DNA of 64,000 bases from Annona cherimola (Eukaryota > Streptophyta > Magnoliopsida > Magnoliales > Annonaceae). Shown here in pieces: positions 35,029 to 47,887 of this stretch; position 1 is the first letter of the stretch, and every line of letters starts with the position of its first letter. Location of the stretch: NCBI GenBank assembly GCA_030490835.1, contig CM059972.1:51937563-52001562 (forward strand), in the 5' to 3' direction. Below the pieces are notes generated by a model. It searched no databases. It saw nothing but the letters and a program-made list of their open reading frames with translations, and was not told the origin of the DNA. A program made the translations under genes and the position numbers.

Positions 35029-37718
35029 AGAAATTTCAGATCAAAAATACTTTATTTGATGTTAATTCAATATTTTGAGAATTTAGTGTGCCTGAATTCA
35101 GCATTATGGACAGCTTAAAGAATAAATCAAGAAAAATATTGAATTCTCGATTTTTGGGATGGAATTTAAATTATAATGGGATATAAACAAGTATCATAAG
35201 TGATTATGAGGATTTAATCTATTAAAGGTGAGTTTTAGAAAGGATGGAACTTAGGGTTAAGTATAAGACCTGATTTCCATGTTTTGATGTTGAAAATGAT
35301 AAACGGATTATGTGAAGTGTTAAAATGCAAAAATGCATAAAAATATGATGGAAAACGTGGATTAGGTTTCTGTTTTAATAAATGGTGATGATCTCAAATT
35401 TTGAGATTATTATAAGATGTCTAAGTTAGTAACTAAGTGCTTAAAATGAGCACCGATGAGTAATAAATGGAAAATATGCTAAAAATGATAAATGGAAGTA
35501 ACGAACTTCCAAATAATGATTTAATGAATGATTATTATGTTTATGTAACATTATCCTACATAAGGGTATTAAAATAAATGAATGGATGATTGATATGTAC
35601 AGGCTATGTGCTAAGTATAAATACCTGTCTTGAAGGACAAGCGAGTCAAGCTAAGTCCAAATGAATTTATATAGGTTAGAAAACCTAAGGGATTTGTGTA
35701 TTTGAAGTTAATGTGAATAAATGAAATGTTATATTCATTTATCTAGGCAAAAGCAGGGAAAAGAATGGAAGAAAGGGATTATGGCGATCTCAGGTAAGCA
35801 AGCGAACTTTTCAAATTACTGAAATTTTCTTATGTGATGAAATGATGATATGCCGATATTTTTATGAATGTTTTACAAGTGGACAAGCACAAGTTTTGGA
35901 AAATGATGGCTTTAAATGAAAAGCTTTAAGGTTTACTTTATGGGAAGTAAGCAACACTGTTTAAGATAAATAATTTATCTCAAGTGTTGCCAATGTTGGG
36001 AATGCTTTATATTAATGGATTTGAGAAATTGCTTATGAGTAAGCAAATTCTCCATGAATATAATTTTAAAGGGTTTTATGTTTTATGTCGATGTTTTTTT
36101 TAAGGAATTTGCTTTTTAGTAAGCAAATTCTACATGATGTTGTTTCAAAAGTATTTTATAAGAAAAAGGGAATTTTACCCTTTTTCACAAAATAACAAAT
36201 GTAAATAACTTTTGAATTTCTCTTATGATGTTTTACTATAAATGATTAAGATTATAAAAGAGAAAGATTAATTTTCTATGTCAAGATATTTAATTATAAA
36301 TGATATTTTAGACATAGTCCGTATGTTTTGAAATGATATTCTAAAAGTTTTAATTTCCTTTAGATAAGGAAATCTATGATGAAAATGTTTTCAAAAATGT
36401 TTATATGAATATAGTTGAACGAGATTTAAGGATGACCAACCTAATAAGTGATTTCATGAAATGGTTTAATTTCAGGTTGTTAAATGGCATGCAAAAGACT
36501 ATGCAATTCCCCTTTATGTAAACAATAGTATAATAGATATGTGGACAATAATATAATTTTTAGGTTGTGGAGAAGGGGATAGTATAATTGCATAATTTTG
36601 TAAGCCAAAGGCCCTGAAATGGAAACCAAGAAAATATTAGAGAAATATATGGTTTATTTTTGAAAATCCAAAAGTTTTGAATTTCTTTTATTATAAGGGT
36701 TTTTAAGATTTATTGTTTCTCAAACATTTCAAAATGTTTTACTCAAAATGATTCTAAAAGAATTTAAGGAAGGTCATCCTAAAATTAGATTTCAAATAAC
36801 AACTTGTTAAAGTGGGTGCGCTCGCTTACAAGTTGACACGGACTGCGGTCTGTGATGTGATTTTAAAAATTATTCTTAAATATAGACTTCGGTCTACGAT
36901 TTTTGTGCATATGGATGCAGGCTGCGGTCTGTGATCCCGGTTTAAAAGGACATGGGCTGCGATCTATGGTTCTTTAAACCAAACGGACTGCGGTCCATCA
37001 AGATAACGTACGGTGCACCGGTACAAGGAATAGGCCGGTTGTAGAGCACGGTTGGGATGACCGGGGCCCACTCTACATAAGGCTAACTCGCTATGGGATG
37101 GTAGGAGTGCCAGCGGCGCCCTCCTTGAGATGGGATCAGGATAAATAAACAGCCGCTGGGCTAGCATGTTGTTAAGGATTCTCTTCCAAAAGGTAGCATG
37201 ATCACTTCCTAAGTGTCACTACTGGATGGGGAGAAATGCATTTGCATACGTTTTGCTTTTCAAAAGCCCAAAAATTGGAATATAAAAGCATATATACAAA
37301 AAGTTATCCTAAAAGGAATTTTTATGAGCTAATATGCATATGTTACCCTAAAAGACGAGGTGTTATACACAAAAGTGTAAATAACGGGGATAAAAGAAAA
37401 TATTTTTATGCAAATGCAGTTATGAAAATGATTTATGTATTTTATTTGCCTTGTTTGCTATAAACAAGCCCCAAGGCGGGGATTATGAAAAAGATTTATG
37501 TAAAACGTGGATTGGACATAAGAATGTCCATTTCTAAAGAGCCTAAATAATAAGGGTTTATGGACATGAGAATGTCCAATGTTAATGTGTTTAAATAAAA
37601 AATATTTTAGGACATATGAATGTCCATTGCTAAAGGAAGTTATATGAAAAATATTTTGAGACATAAAATGTCTCTTGGCTAAGGGATTTTATGATGGTTT
37701 ATGTTAATGATATTTTGA
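35029..37718 (+). mobile_element. Tekay LTR fragment inside the copia 5' LTR
   Basis: Plus-strand LTR lacking both termini. It shows GGTAAGCAAGC near 35790, the CAGACYGCGGTCTG repeats (36838-36980) and the 'cttggggcttgtttata'-type end section in plus orientation. It entered together with, or before, the inversion of the neighbouring copia LTR segment. 2.7 kb without a supported gene. Confidence 0.8.
36838..36980. repeat. CAGACYGCGGTCTG palindrome array (plus-orientation Tekay LTR)
   Basis: Units include ACGGACTGCGGTCTGT (36838-36853), 'gactTCGGTCtac' near 36885, 'ggctgcggtctgtg' near 36920 and a last copy near 36980. Confidence 0.72.
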
Positions 37719-38210
37719 GAAGGCAAATCATTTTTAGATCAAGGCTACAAGGATAAAGTTCTCAAGAGAAGAAGAATATGCCAAGTTTCAAGATCAAACA
37801 TTGAAAATCAAGGGTATCATTTGAAGAACAAGATATGAAATGAAAAAGAAGCATCAAGGATCACTTTCAAGGAATCCAAGTTCCAATATATGCACACAGA
37901 AGGTGAAGTCGCACCCGAAGTCAACTCCACCTGCGACTTGGGTCAGGTCCAAGACCAAGTCGACCTGAAATGGAAGTTGAAGTCAAGCTGGAGACTAAAA
38001 TCGCAACTGAAGTCGATTCTAGTCTGTGACTTGGGTGAAGTTGCATCCGAAGTCGACTCCACATGCAACTTGGTTCACAACAGTCAGAAAAATTCGAACG
38101 TTGGCGCGTTAAATGCGCGACGCCTACTACCAAACATTCGAATTTACTACACCATTATAAAAGAGCATTGAAGAGGACATGCTAGAGGTTAGAGAAGCAT
38201 TCATTGAGTT
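37719..38210 (+). mobile_element. 5' LTR of copia element, part B, inverted
   Basis: Reverse complement of 3281-3789 of the 3' LTR, while parts A and C keep the original orientation. It includes the TATA box (now TATAAAAG at 38156-38163 on plus) and the hairpin. The right junction contains TTGAGTT (38204-38210), present in both joined sequences. Confidence 0.85.
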
Positions 38211-38815
38211 TAAAGTCCAAAAGATGTAGTTCATGATCTTCCCTTTAATAATATTCCATCTTGAAAGAGTCCATCATGGTTATTTGCTTGTATGGACTGT
38301 CTTGGTCTTCAGCTTGACTCAAGTCGGATGCTTGGGTCAACTTGAGGTTCAACTTCACTCAAGTCACATTGCAGAGTCGACTTGAGAATGCGACTTCACC
38401 CAAGTCACAGGTGGAGTTGACTTCTACTAAGACTTCACCTGTCTCCTAGCCCAAATTCAGCACTAGAAGGATTTGATCTCCTGAAGTTAATAGTGGAGTC
38501 GACTTGGTTCTGCGACTTCACCTAAGTTGTAGGTGGAGTTGACTTCAACTGCGACTTCATTTGCCTTGGTTCCCAAATTAAGTGTTGGAAGGTTTTTATC
38601 ATATGAAGTCGGTGTTGAGGTCGACTTAGGTATCGACTTCACCTAAGTTGATGGCTGAGTCGACTTAGGATTGCGACTTGGTCTGCTATGTTCTGAAACT
38701 TAAGCTTTTATCCTTTAACCAAGTTAACAAACCACATTAGTACCCAAAACATTCTCAAATTGAGTTGTTAATCATCAAAACATGGATTGTGCTTAATTTG
38801 CCTTTGATTCCAACA
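38211..38815 (-). mobile_element. 5' LTR of copia element, part C
   Basis: Matches 3795-4300 and then 90 further bases to the terminus ...GATTCCAACA at 38815. Followed by ATGCG, the right target duplication (left copy ATGCC). Contains AAGTCGACTT repeats. Confidence 0.86.
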
Positions 38816-41288
38816 ATGCGCGCAAAGGTTATGCGATTGCATCATCCCCTTCTTAACTCCACATATCCATCTTCCCATTTTTACATAAAGAGGGGCTTGC
38901 ATAGCCTTTTGTTTGTCATTTTAGCAATATGAAATCAATTCATTTTATGAAATCAACTTATTGGGTTGGTCATCCTTAAACCCCTTTAGAAACATTCATG
39001 TAAACATTTTCGAAGCATTTTCAAAATATTTTCCTCTTTAAGAAAATCAAAACTTTTCTAACACAATTTCAAACATATGGACTATATCCAAATTATCGTT
39101 TATGTTTAAGCGGCATGACATAGAAAAACTAATATTTTTCTATAAATCAAATCCCTTTTTCATTTTCTATAATAAACATAGTTGTTTTTCACAAAATCCT
39201 GTAGAGATGAACTCAGAACTTGTTTGCAATTATCATTTTGTGAAAAGGGCAAAACTCCCTTTTTCTTATAATATCCTTTTGAAAACAACATCATAAAGAA
39301 CTTGCTTACTTGTAAGAAAGTTCTTGAAACCATCATCATAAATCATTTCTAATATTTGGCAACACTTGTAATAAAATAATTATTTTAAAAAGTATTGCTT
39401 GCTTCCCATGAAGCAATCCTTAAGGTATTTCATTAAAGCCATCCTTTTTCAAAACTTGTGACTTTTCATTAAAGCTATCATTTTTAAAACTTGTGCTTGC
39501 CCATTCTCAAGAAATTCATAAAAACATCAACATAAACATCTTCAACCATTTCAACACATAAGAGAAAATCAATATTTTGGAAAGTTCGCTTGCTTACCTA
39601 AGTTAGCCTTAACCTCTTTCTTCCATACTTTTCCTTGCCTTTGCCTAGATAAATGAAAATGACATTTCATTTATATACATCAATTTCAAATGCTTGCATC
39701 CCTTAGGGTTTTCTAACCTACATGAATCCATTTGGATTTACATTGAACTAGCTTAACCCACTTGTCTTTTAAGTCGGGTGTTCATACATAACAACATAAC
39801 TTGTTCATCACATTATCCATTCATTTCATTTTTAATACCCTTATTTAGGGTAAACATTTCAACATATCATAACCTTTCATTTAATCCACATATGGAGGTT
39901 CATTACCTCCCATTTATCATTTATCACTTATTTTTCACATTTCTCACATCGGTGCTGACTTTAGGTGCATACTTAATAGTCTAGGCCTCACATATTAATC
40001 TCAAATTTTGAGATTTCAATGTATCATTAAAACAACACCTTAATCACCCCTTTTATCACATTTTTATTCATTTTTGCATTTTAGCAAATCCTATTTAGGC
40101 ATTTCTCATCCTTGCCTTACGTACCTTTATGTACACCCTTTCAACTACATATATATTATGTGTTTTCTAATCTTTTTAAAACAGCAACTTGCCCTCTATT
40201 TTGGCATAATTAAAACACTTAATTAGCACATAGTTTAGGGTATTTTCATGGTTTCAAAGTCCATTAAATAATTGCAATTTACTTCCCCCTAAACACAGCA
40301 GAAGACAAGTGTCAAACTCACTTGCGTGGGGGTTAGCGCCATGGCGCCACTTGGCCACACCTAGGCACCAAGTCTTTGGCCACCCTTAAACGTCAACCTT
40401 AGGTTCCAAAAAAATCAAATTTTTTGCATTTTCTTCCCTCTCCATGTTAGCCGTCCCATGTGCCCTAAATTTAGGGTCTTTTACCCTTTAATTCATCCAT
40501 GTATTATTTGATTTGGTCCATGTACAAATTCCATTTCAAAAGAGTGGAATTCTCATCATATAGTTAACCTTAGGTTTAGCCCTTCCCAAGGTTCTTAAAT
40601 CTTGCCCAAATCAACATATATAAATCATAGATTCATTAATCATAATCCAAACATATAACATGCTTAAAACAGAAACATATTTGGAAATCTTCCAAAAATT
40701 CCAGCTAGGTATATATATGGAACCCACCCCTAACATCATATATAGCTTCCTTGATCCCTTGAATTGAATCCTTTCATTCAATCCTCGTTTAGTACCCTAA
40801 TCAAGGGCATCATAACTCATCATTTAGGGTTCATAATGGATCAAATTTATGACCTATGAATTAAGTTGGAAAACTTTAGAATTTAATGAATCAAACTTGA
40901 TTCAATACTTACTTGAAGTTGTCTTCTCTTTCCAACTTATCAAGCTTGGAGTTCTTCTCTTCTTTGCTCCTGTTTTCTTCTCTTTTTCCTTCTTTTTCCT
41001 CCTTGCTTGGGTGTTCCATATAGCTGCCCCTTTCTTTTCTTTTTTTCACTCTATTTATGCCCAAAAGTGGACGTTCAAGTTGTCCCCCAAGGGGCGTCCA
41101 AGGGCTGCCCACTTTGAGAAGTTTTCTTCTCACCTTGATGCCCTTCTAAAAATGTCCAAGGGCTCCCCCTTTACCCCCTTTACATAGGGCTAGAATTTAC
41201 TCCTGGTTTGCACCCATTTTAACCATGGTTAGAGGCATTAAATGGGCCTTGGTTTGGTGTCACAATATGGACCGTCCAAGTGTCCCTT
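38816..41288 (-). mobile_element. Tekay-type LTR, outermost layer, segment 3
   Basis: Resumes the LTR interrupted at 2683. 38823-39990 parallels 30405-31650 by eye. It contains a GGCGCC-rich patch at 40335-40375 ('gcgccatggcgcc', 'acctaggcaccaa'). It ends with CCCTT (41284-41288), the left duplication of Athila-like element 2. A 112-codon open frame at 40849-41187 is hydrophobic, lies in LTR sequence and is not taken as a gene. Confidence 0.78.
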
Positions 41289-42833
41289 TGACGAGCCACG
41301 TATATGTCAATTAAATTGCTCGCTTTTAACACAAGTATATGTGTTGATCAAGTAATAAAGAGTGAGTAGAGTATCATTCCCATGAGGATTGTGTTAAACA
41401 GTTTAGCACCTTAAATCTCAATTGTCTAAGTGAATTGGTAAAGTGAAGGAGAAGTTATATCAAAAAACTGAATTAAACTAAATTATGAAAACAGTAAATG
41501 ACCAAGGTAAGGTGGATATTGCCGAGATTGCCTTGAGATGATTAAGGTAGGTGGGAATATGAATTCATTGAATCGTAGCTATGTTATTTGGTCCCTTTTA
41601 AGTTAGTCGTGCAGAGATTACTAATCTAGGTTCATTCATATTCATATATGCTTTCCAACATATACAAACCTAACCAAGTTTTAGTTATGTGCTATGTTCC
41701 CATGCATATAAGTAAAACAAGGTTGATAACCATATAACCTAATCATGATTACACAAGGTTAATAGGTATATTCCTATCCATATTAACATCTAACACAACT
41801 TGAGCTAGAATACCTGTGCCTTATATATGGATCTTATTCAAATTCCACTTTTCCAAGCATGAATCTGAATATTAGATCAATCAACAAGGTTGCAAAGCTT
41901 GTAAATGCACTAAGCATAATATATAAGGATAATCTCAAGTAACAGAAGTCACAACACACTCTATTATTAATTCAAGCATAGAAAACCAAATATCATAAGC
42001 TATGAGTTCAAATCCTACATATCTCCCACCGTAGGAAGGTTTAGCCCATTAACATGACTTCAATTCCCATTAAATCCAAGTTACAATCATCTCCAACGAG
42101 AAGAAAGGAAAGAGGAAGGAAAGAGAATGAGAAAGAAGAACTAAATCCCAGAAGCTTCCACCAATGAGATTGGATCTCCTCATCAGATTTTGCTGGAACT
42201 GCGCCTTTTTCCTTCTCTGTGTGGCTGCTCTTGCGGCTCTCTCCATGCCTCCCCTCATCGTTGTCGATTTTTGCACTCTAGTCTCCTCAACTCTCTGCCT
42301 GCAGCCCTAGGTTTCTATTTATATTAAGTGGTTTGTGCAGCACACGTACGAAAATCCACTCATACGGATGCGTAGTGGCGCCTAGGTGCACCATCTGGTG
42401 CCTAGGCGCCAACTCTCTGTGTTCTGGGTAACTTAGAAACCTGTCTGGATGCCCTAGGAATTCATTGCCTTGGCGCCTAGGCGCCAATTCCCTATAAGCT
42501 TTTGGTTGCGGGATGTGCTGGAGTTGTGGCAAAGGCATGTAGGATGGCGCCTAGGCGCCATACCACTGCTCCTTGACTTGGTTTCGTTCTGCATTCCACT
42601 CGCCCGCATGACTTTATATTGCCCGTCCTTCCTGCAAAAAATGAATAAACCAAATAAATGAACTAAAAATACCTAATTTATGCTAAAAATGCATAAAAAC
42701 TAAATAATGCTCCTAAAATGCAAAGCGAGTGAAAATTCAGCTAAATGAATGCAAATAAAGCCTAATCCCTCGGACTAACACGCAAAAATGGTCTGAAATG
42801 GGCCATGATAACTCGTACTTTTACTAGTTATCA
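41289..42833 (-). repeat. 3' LTR of Athila-like element 2
   Basis: TGACGAGCCACG...TACTAGTTATCA on plus. TATA box is at 42315-42323 (CTATTTATA). Palindrome units lie at 42377-42390, 42397-42410, 42472-42485 and 42546-42559. Confidence 0.92.
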
Positions 42834-42871
42834 CACCCCCAAAATTAAATGTTGCTAGTTCTCGAGCAACA
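42834..42871 (-). promoter_or_regulatory. 3' polypurine tract with hairpin, element 2
   Basis: On the minus strand, ATTTAATTTTGGGGGTG abuts the LTR. The hairpin at 42850-42871 has a 7-bp stem TGTTGCT/AGCAACA and loop CGAGAACT, one base different from element 1. Confidence 0.8.
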
Positions 42872-43819
42872 CGTGTAAACACAATGAATAGATGAATGAA
42901 TGAATGAATACTCTGTCAACTCCGTTTGCTTCCTGTGATGCCTTGATCAATCCATTTATCTATTCAACAGGGTCAAGAGTAATCTAAACTTGAAAGATCA
43001 TCCATTACACAAAACAAGGCATGTCTTTTCATTCTCAAACCAAGTTACATGTGGGTGCCAAAAATTTTCTAATACATGATCGTAATTCAACATGTTAACC
43101 TTCCACTTGATCAGAAAACTGGTTAGAAAATCAACGAAAGCAGGAAAACCAAGGTTCAAACTGAACTAACTGGTCACAAAAAATAGTAATAAGTCACTTT
43201 ATTCAATTTTTGCCAATTGCACATTCTTTTTCTCCCCCAAACTTATTGCCCAAATTCTCCTCACCATATTCCAGGATATCTGGAGATCTTTTTTTTTTGG
43301 GCTCCCATCACTATATTTCAGGGTATCTGGGGAGAATTTTGATTTTAAAGCGTTATTACAGCGATTTTCCTTTGCTTTTTTATGCGAACCTTGCCATTTC
43401 TTGATGCCAAGTCCCGGTTAACCAGCTTAGGTCAATCACCCCCTTTTTATTTTTCTTATTTTGTTAGGGGTACTGAACATGCTTATGTGATTTATGTGAA
43501 ATAATACCATTTCTGAATCTATTAAATTACTTAGTCAACATTTATTTAATTCAGTTCTTATCATCTCAGTTTGGAAGATTGACATATAATTGAATTAGAA
43601 CAATGTAATATGAAATCCTTTAAATTCTTTCACATGTCATTTGCAACTTGCTTTTATACATGATCCTTAATCTGAGTTGCCCATTTTTCATGAATTCAAT
43701 TTCAAGTCAATATTATTCATAACCTTGCATATTTTCAATAAAATGGATTGAAAAGAGATAACTTTCATTAGCAGAAGTTGACATACATGTAATCTAAACA
43801 AAACTATAGCCGAGAATTA
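42872..43819. other. Non-coding 3' internal region of element 2
   Basis: Collinear with 19940-20960 of element 1, including 'aggatatctggagatct' and 'ggtcaatcacccc'. No gene. Confidence 0.6.
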
Positions 43820-43820
43820 T

Positions 43821-43860
43821 ACACCTCCCAAACTTGAGGGATGCATTGTCCTCAATGCAT
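43821..43860 (-). promoter_or_regulatory. Internal purine tract with hairpin, element 2
   Basis: ATGCATTGAGGACAATGCAT (minus strand, 43841-43860), then CCCTCAAGTTTGGGAGGTG. Same arrangement as 20961-21001. Confidence 0.75.
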
Positions 43861-43940
43861 GCAACTACATGAAACCTACATGATCATAGACTGAAAAATA
43901 AATACAAAAGGAATATAAAATGGAAAAGATAGGTACTCCC

Positions 43941-44200
43941 CTAGGTGTCTGATGCGGAGGAGTCATCGTCGTCGCGCTCACTTTCTTCACCAGGCTGATG
44001 TGAAGATTGACCAAAACAGGCTCAGAACTCGGGAGGTGTCGATGGGAATGGTAGTAAAGCCTTCATATCAATCTGTCCGTCCTCCATGATTCTTCGAAAG
44101 TGCGTCTCCATAGCCCGATTGGACAGCTGTAGAAACCGGGCTTGGGCTGCCATTAGATTTTCTAAGTTGGTCAGCCTCACAATGGTTGGGAGCGGTTAAG
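43941..44200 (-). pseudogene. C-terminal remnant of the plant-transposon ORF, element 2
   Basis: The minus frame gives LTNLENLMAAQARF, RAMETHFRRIMEDGQIDM, LLPFPSTPPEF, a stop, ACFGQSS, and an acidic tail ERDDDDSSASDT ending at TAG 43941-43943. It parallels the end of the element 1 ORF residue by residue. Everything N-terminal, including the main domain, is deleted near 44200. Confidence 0.75.
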
Positions 44201-45261
44201 AGCGATGTCACAAATAGGAAGAAGGAAGAATGAGCAGCACAATATTGAAAAGTGCACTGCAAGCTCAACTCTCCATGTCTTTACACCCCAAGTTTAATTC
44301 ATACAAGCTCTTCTTAGGCAATTCAACTCAAGTTTCAAGTCATATTATCGATACCACAAGTGCAGTCCATAAACTCCTCCCCCACTACTTTAAACTCTTA
44401 GCCACAATAAATTAATGGAACAGCTTGAACCAAAAGGTTACCCACAAGCACCACATCCACATGCCCGCAAATATATGAAAAATGCAAACCACCCACTTGC
44501 ACACCTTTTATTTAAAGTAATAAAATTGGTGATTCACTAAAAGCAGTAAAACAAATTGCGTAGAACTTCAACGGCCCAAAATATGCAAAGATGGAGGATT
44601 TTGATATTGAAAATGATATCAACTAAGAAAACCATAGTTTTCGTCTTGATGGGCTCAAAAAATATTTTCCGTTGATATGTGGTAGCTCCCGTAACTCCTC
44701 CGAGATCAAAAGTTATGGCCAGTTAAAGTTCGCATGCTGAAAACTCGTGTTTTGCTATTTTTTTATGTTGTCAGGGGGTGGCGCCGAGGCACCAAAAATC
44801 AAGGTCTAGGCACTGACTTGCTGAATAAAAAGTTGCAACATGTTATTTTCTTGAAAAATATGGCATCGAGGGGCCAAATATTGAGGCCTGTGCGCCGACT
44901 TACTGACTCAAAAGTTGCGACATGTTATTTTCTTGAAAAATGTGGCGCCGGAGCGCCACTTCTCTGATCCCAACTTGCTGCAACATGTTCTTTTACAAAA
45001 ACTTAGGCCGTGGCACCAAAAATTGAGGTCGAGGCCTAACTCTAACTGCATCTTCTTGTCTTGAATGATGAATATAAACTTAAAACTCCTTGATTCCATC
45101 ATCTATCAACTTCAAAGTGGATTGAAAATCCATATGATAATCCTATCCTTCCTTGCCTTGGGACATACTGCTTTATTCTTGGATCAAAAACCAAAAAGTG
45201 TAATGGGTTGCCTCCCATTCAGCGCTAAATTTATCGTCTTCAGCCCGACGTCTCATTATGA
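44201..45261. other. Internal spacer of element 2
   Basis: No domain seen. It contains several 'tggcgcc(g)aggc(a/g)cc' words (44778, 44945) in a three-fold loose repeat with 'aagttgc(a/g)acatgttattttcttgaaaaat'. It probably replaces the deleted pol and ORF region. Confidence 0.5.
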
Positions 45262-46182
45262 TTAACCAATTCCAGCTCTATCGAACTTCCTTCCATGCGG
45301 ATTGTGCACTGGAAGTTCAGCTCTCTTCTTAGCCTCTTCAAATGGATCAGTTAGCCTCTTTTCTTGAATTTCATAGAGACTATAGAAGGGTTGTTCAGGG
45401 TCTTGAATTAATGATGGCTTCAAGATGCTGGTTTCCAAGGCTATGCATTGATCACTTAAGTCATGCTACACCTGAATTTCAAGAAGACAAATTAGAGGCA
45501 TGTTGATATGATAATTTTCAACTTTCTCCACTATATCAACCTCTATTTCTTCATCGATTTTCTTTTCTACTTCCTGGCTTTCTATTGGCTCAGCCAATTG
45601 TTCAAGCACATGTTGAGGTATAGGTTGCTCCATCACATCGATTGATATATCTTCATTAATTCTCGGAGTGATTTCACAACCCTGTTCCAACTCATCTTCT
45701 TCTGAAATTTCTTCTATATGACCAAACGACGCTTCTTGATGCCGACATTGGATTGCAGTAACTAATTGCTTCACTTGTTTCTACATGTTCTCATTAAATT
45801 GCATTTGGCTCCTCATGAATTGCATGAACATGTCTTCCAAAGATGGCTTGCTTTCGGGTGGTGATGGCTCCTCAATTTCCTGTGTTGGAGAATCGAAAGT
45901 CATCATATTTTTTGATTGCAAGTCTCCATGGTAGTCCCGTGAATCATTTGAATTCTCATAATAGCCCACGGACGCTGAATAATATACGCATTGGATTGAT
46001 AGATGTCTTTTGCCTCCACATAGATCGCAATAAGTTGAATAAGAATTATCCATTCCCTGCATTTGATAATCAAAACCTCTGAATTGATCTGAAGGTGCCA
46101 GTGCGTCATTAAACCCATGGAAACTGGAAGTGATTGGTGTTGAAAATTCTACATTTAGCTAGTGGTAAGCATTTGAAGCCAT
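45262..46182 (-). pseudogene. Short gag-like ORF with zinc knuckle, element 2
   Basis: A single frame runs from ATG 46182 (MASNAYH) to TAA near 45262, about 306 codons. It has in-frame stops at 46159-46161, 45781-45783 and 45466-45468 but no frameshift. Residues 52-65 form a CX2CX4HX4C zinc knuckle (CDLCGGKRHLSIQC, 45988-46029). Then come LEDMFMQFMRSQMQF, matching the post-knuckle coiled segment of element 1 gag, and a long glutamate-rich stretch. The closing phrase RAELPVHNPHGRKF is shared with element 1. The capsid and protease are gone, so it is an internally deleted gag-pro keeping the RNA-binding part. Confidence 0.75.
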
Positions 46183-46311
46183 TGAAAATTACAAAACAAA
46201 GACTCCTGAAATAGAATTTTATCAAAAGAAAAGAAAGAAAGAAAAACTGTGTGTAATATATACACATTCACAGAAGACAACTGAAATTGTCAGGTGCTAA
46301 GTTTAAACCAA

Positions 46312-46329
46312 TCACCGGCAACAGCGCCA
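46312..46329 (-). other. Primer-binding site, tRNA-Asp type, element 2
   Basis: TGGCGCTGTTGCCGGTGA on the minus strand, with two mismatches to the tRNA-Asp complement. It lies six bases from the LTR. Confidence 0.85.
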
Positions 46330-46335
46330 AAAACT

Positions 46336-47887
46336 TGATGAGTTGCGTATATGTCAATTAAATTGCTCGCTTTTAACACAAGTATATGTGTTGATCAAGT
46401 AATAAAGAGTGAGTAGAGTATCATTCCCATGAGGATTGTGTTAAACAGTTTAGCACCTTAAATCTCAATTGTCTAAGTGAATTGGTAAAGTGAAGGAGAA
46501 GTTATATCAAAAATCTGAATTAAACTAAATTATGAAAACAGTAAATGACCAAGGTAAGGTGGATATTGCCGAGATTGCCTTGAGATGATTAAGGTAGGTG
46601 GGAATATGAATTCATTGAATCGTAGCTATGTTATTTGGTCCCTTTTACGTTAGTCGTGCAGAGATTACTAATCTAGGTTCATTCATATTCATATATGCTT
46701 TCCAACATATACAAACCTAACCAAGTTTTAGTTATGTGCTATGTTCCCATGCATATAAGTAAAACAAGGTTGATAACCATATAACCTAATCATGATTACA
46801 CAAGGTTAATAGGTATATTCCTATCCATATTAACATCTAACACAACCTGAGCTAGAATACCTGTGCCTTATATATGGATCTTATTCAAATACCACTTTTT
46901 CAAGCATGAGTCTGAATATTAGATCAATCCACAAGGTTGCAAAGCTTGTAAACGCACTAAGCATAATATATAAGGGTAATCTCAAGTAACAGAAGTCACA
47001 GCACACTCTATTATTAATTCAAGCATAGAAAACCAAATATCATAAGCAATGAGTTCAAATCCTACATATCTCCCACCATAGGAAGGTTTAGCCCATTAAC
47101 ATGACTTCAATTCCCATTAAATCCAAGTTATAGTCATCTCCAAGAACACAGAAGAAAGGAAAAAGGAAGGAAAGAGAATGAGAAAGAGAAGAACTAAATC
47201 CCAGAAGCTTCCACCAATGAGATCGAATCTCCTCTTCAGATTTTGCTGGAACTACGTCTTTTTCCTTCTCTGTGAGGTTGCTCTTACGGCTCTCTCCACG
47301 CCTCCCCTCGTCGTTCTCAGTCTCTGCTCTCTAGCCTCCTCAACTCTCTGCCCGCAGTCCTAGGTTTCTATTTATATTAAGTGGTTTGTGCAGCACACGT
47401 ACAAAAATCCACACGTACGGATGCGTAGTGGTGCCTAGGCGCCACCATTTTGCTCCTAGGCGTCAACTCTCTATGTGCTGGGTAACTTAGAAACCTATCT
47501 GGATGCCCTAGGAATTCATTGCCTTGGCGCCTAGGCACCAACTCCCTGGAAGCTTTTGGTTGCGGTATGTGCTGGAGTTGTGGCAAAGGCATGTAGGATG
47601 GCGCCTAGGCGCCGTACCACTGCTCCTTGACTTGGTTTCGTTCTGCATTCCACTCGCCCGCATGACTTTATATTGCCCATCCTTCCTGCAAAAAATGAAT
47701 AAACTAAATAAATGAACTAAAAATGCCTAATTTATGCTAAAAATGTATAAAAACTAAATAATGCTGCTAAAATGCAAAGCAAGTGAAAATTCAGCTAAAT
47801 GAATGCAAACAAAGTCTAATCACTCGGACTAACACGCAAAAATGGTCTGAAATGGGCCATGATAACTCATATTTTTACGAGTTATCA
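46336..47887 (-). repeat. 5' LTR of Athila-like element 2
   Basis: TGATGAGTTGCG...ACGAGTTATCA on plus. TATA box is at 47368-47376. Palindrome units lie at 47430-47443, 47526-47539 and 47600-47613, with a decayed unit near 47454. Confidence 0.92.

Larger units (their letters stand above)
41289..47887 (-). mobile_element. Non-autonomous Athila-like element 2, complete, with TSD
   Basis: A 6599-bp element with TSD CCCTT (41284-41288 and 47888-47892). LTRs are 41289-42833 and 46336-47887 (1545 and 1552 bp), visibly very similar. It has a tRNA-Asp type primer site, a zinc-knuckle ORF, a remnant of the plant-transposon ORF and two hairpin and purine modules. No protease, RT, RNase H or integrase is seen. 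It is a shortened relative of element 1, and the similar LTRs suggest a fairly recent insertion. Confidence 0.93.

Noticed and set aside
40849..41187. Hydrophobic 112-codon plus-strand open frame
   Set aside because: Lies in the antisense of a purine-rich Tekay LTR leader; phenylalanine and serine runs reflect pyrimidine-rich DNA.
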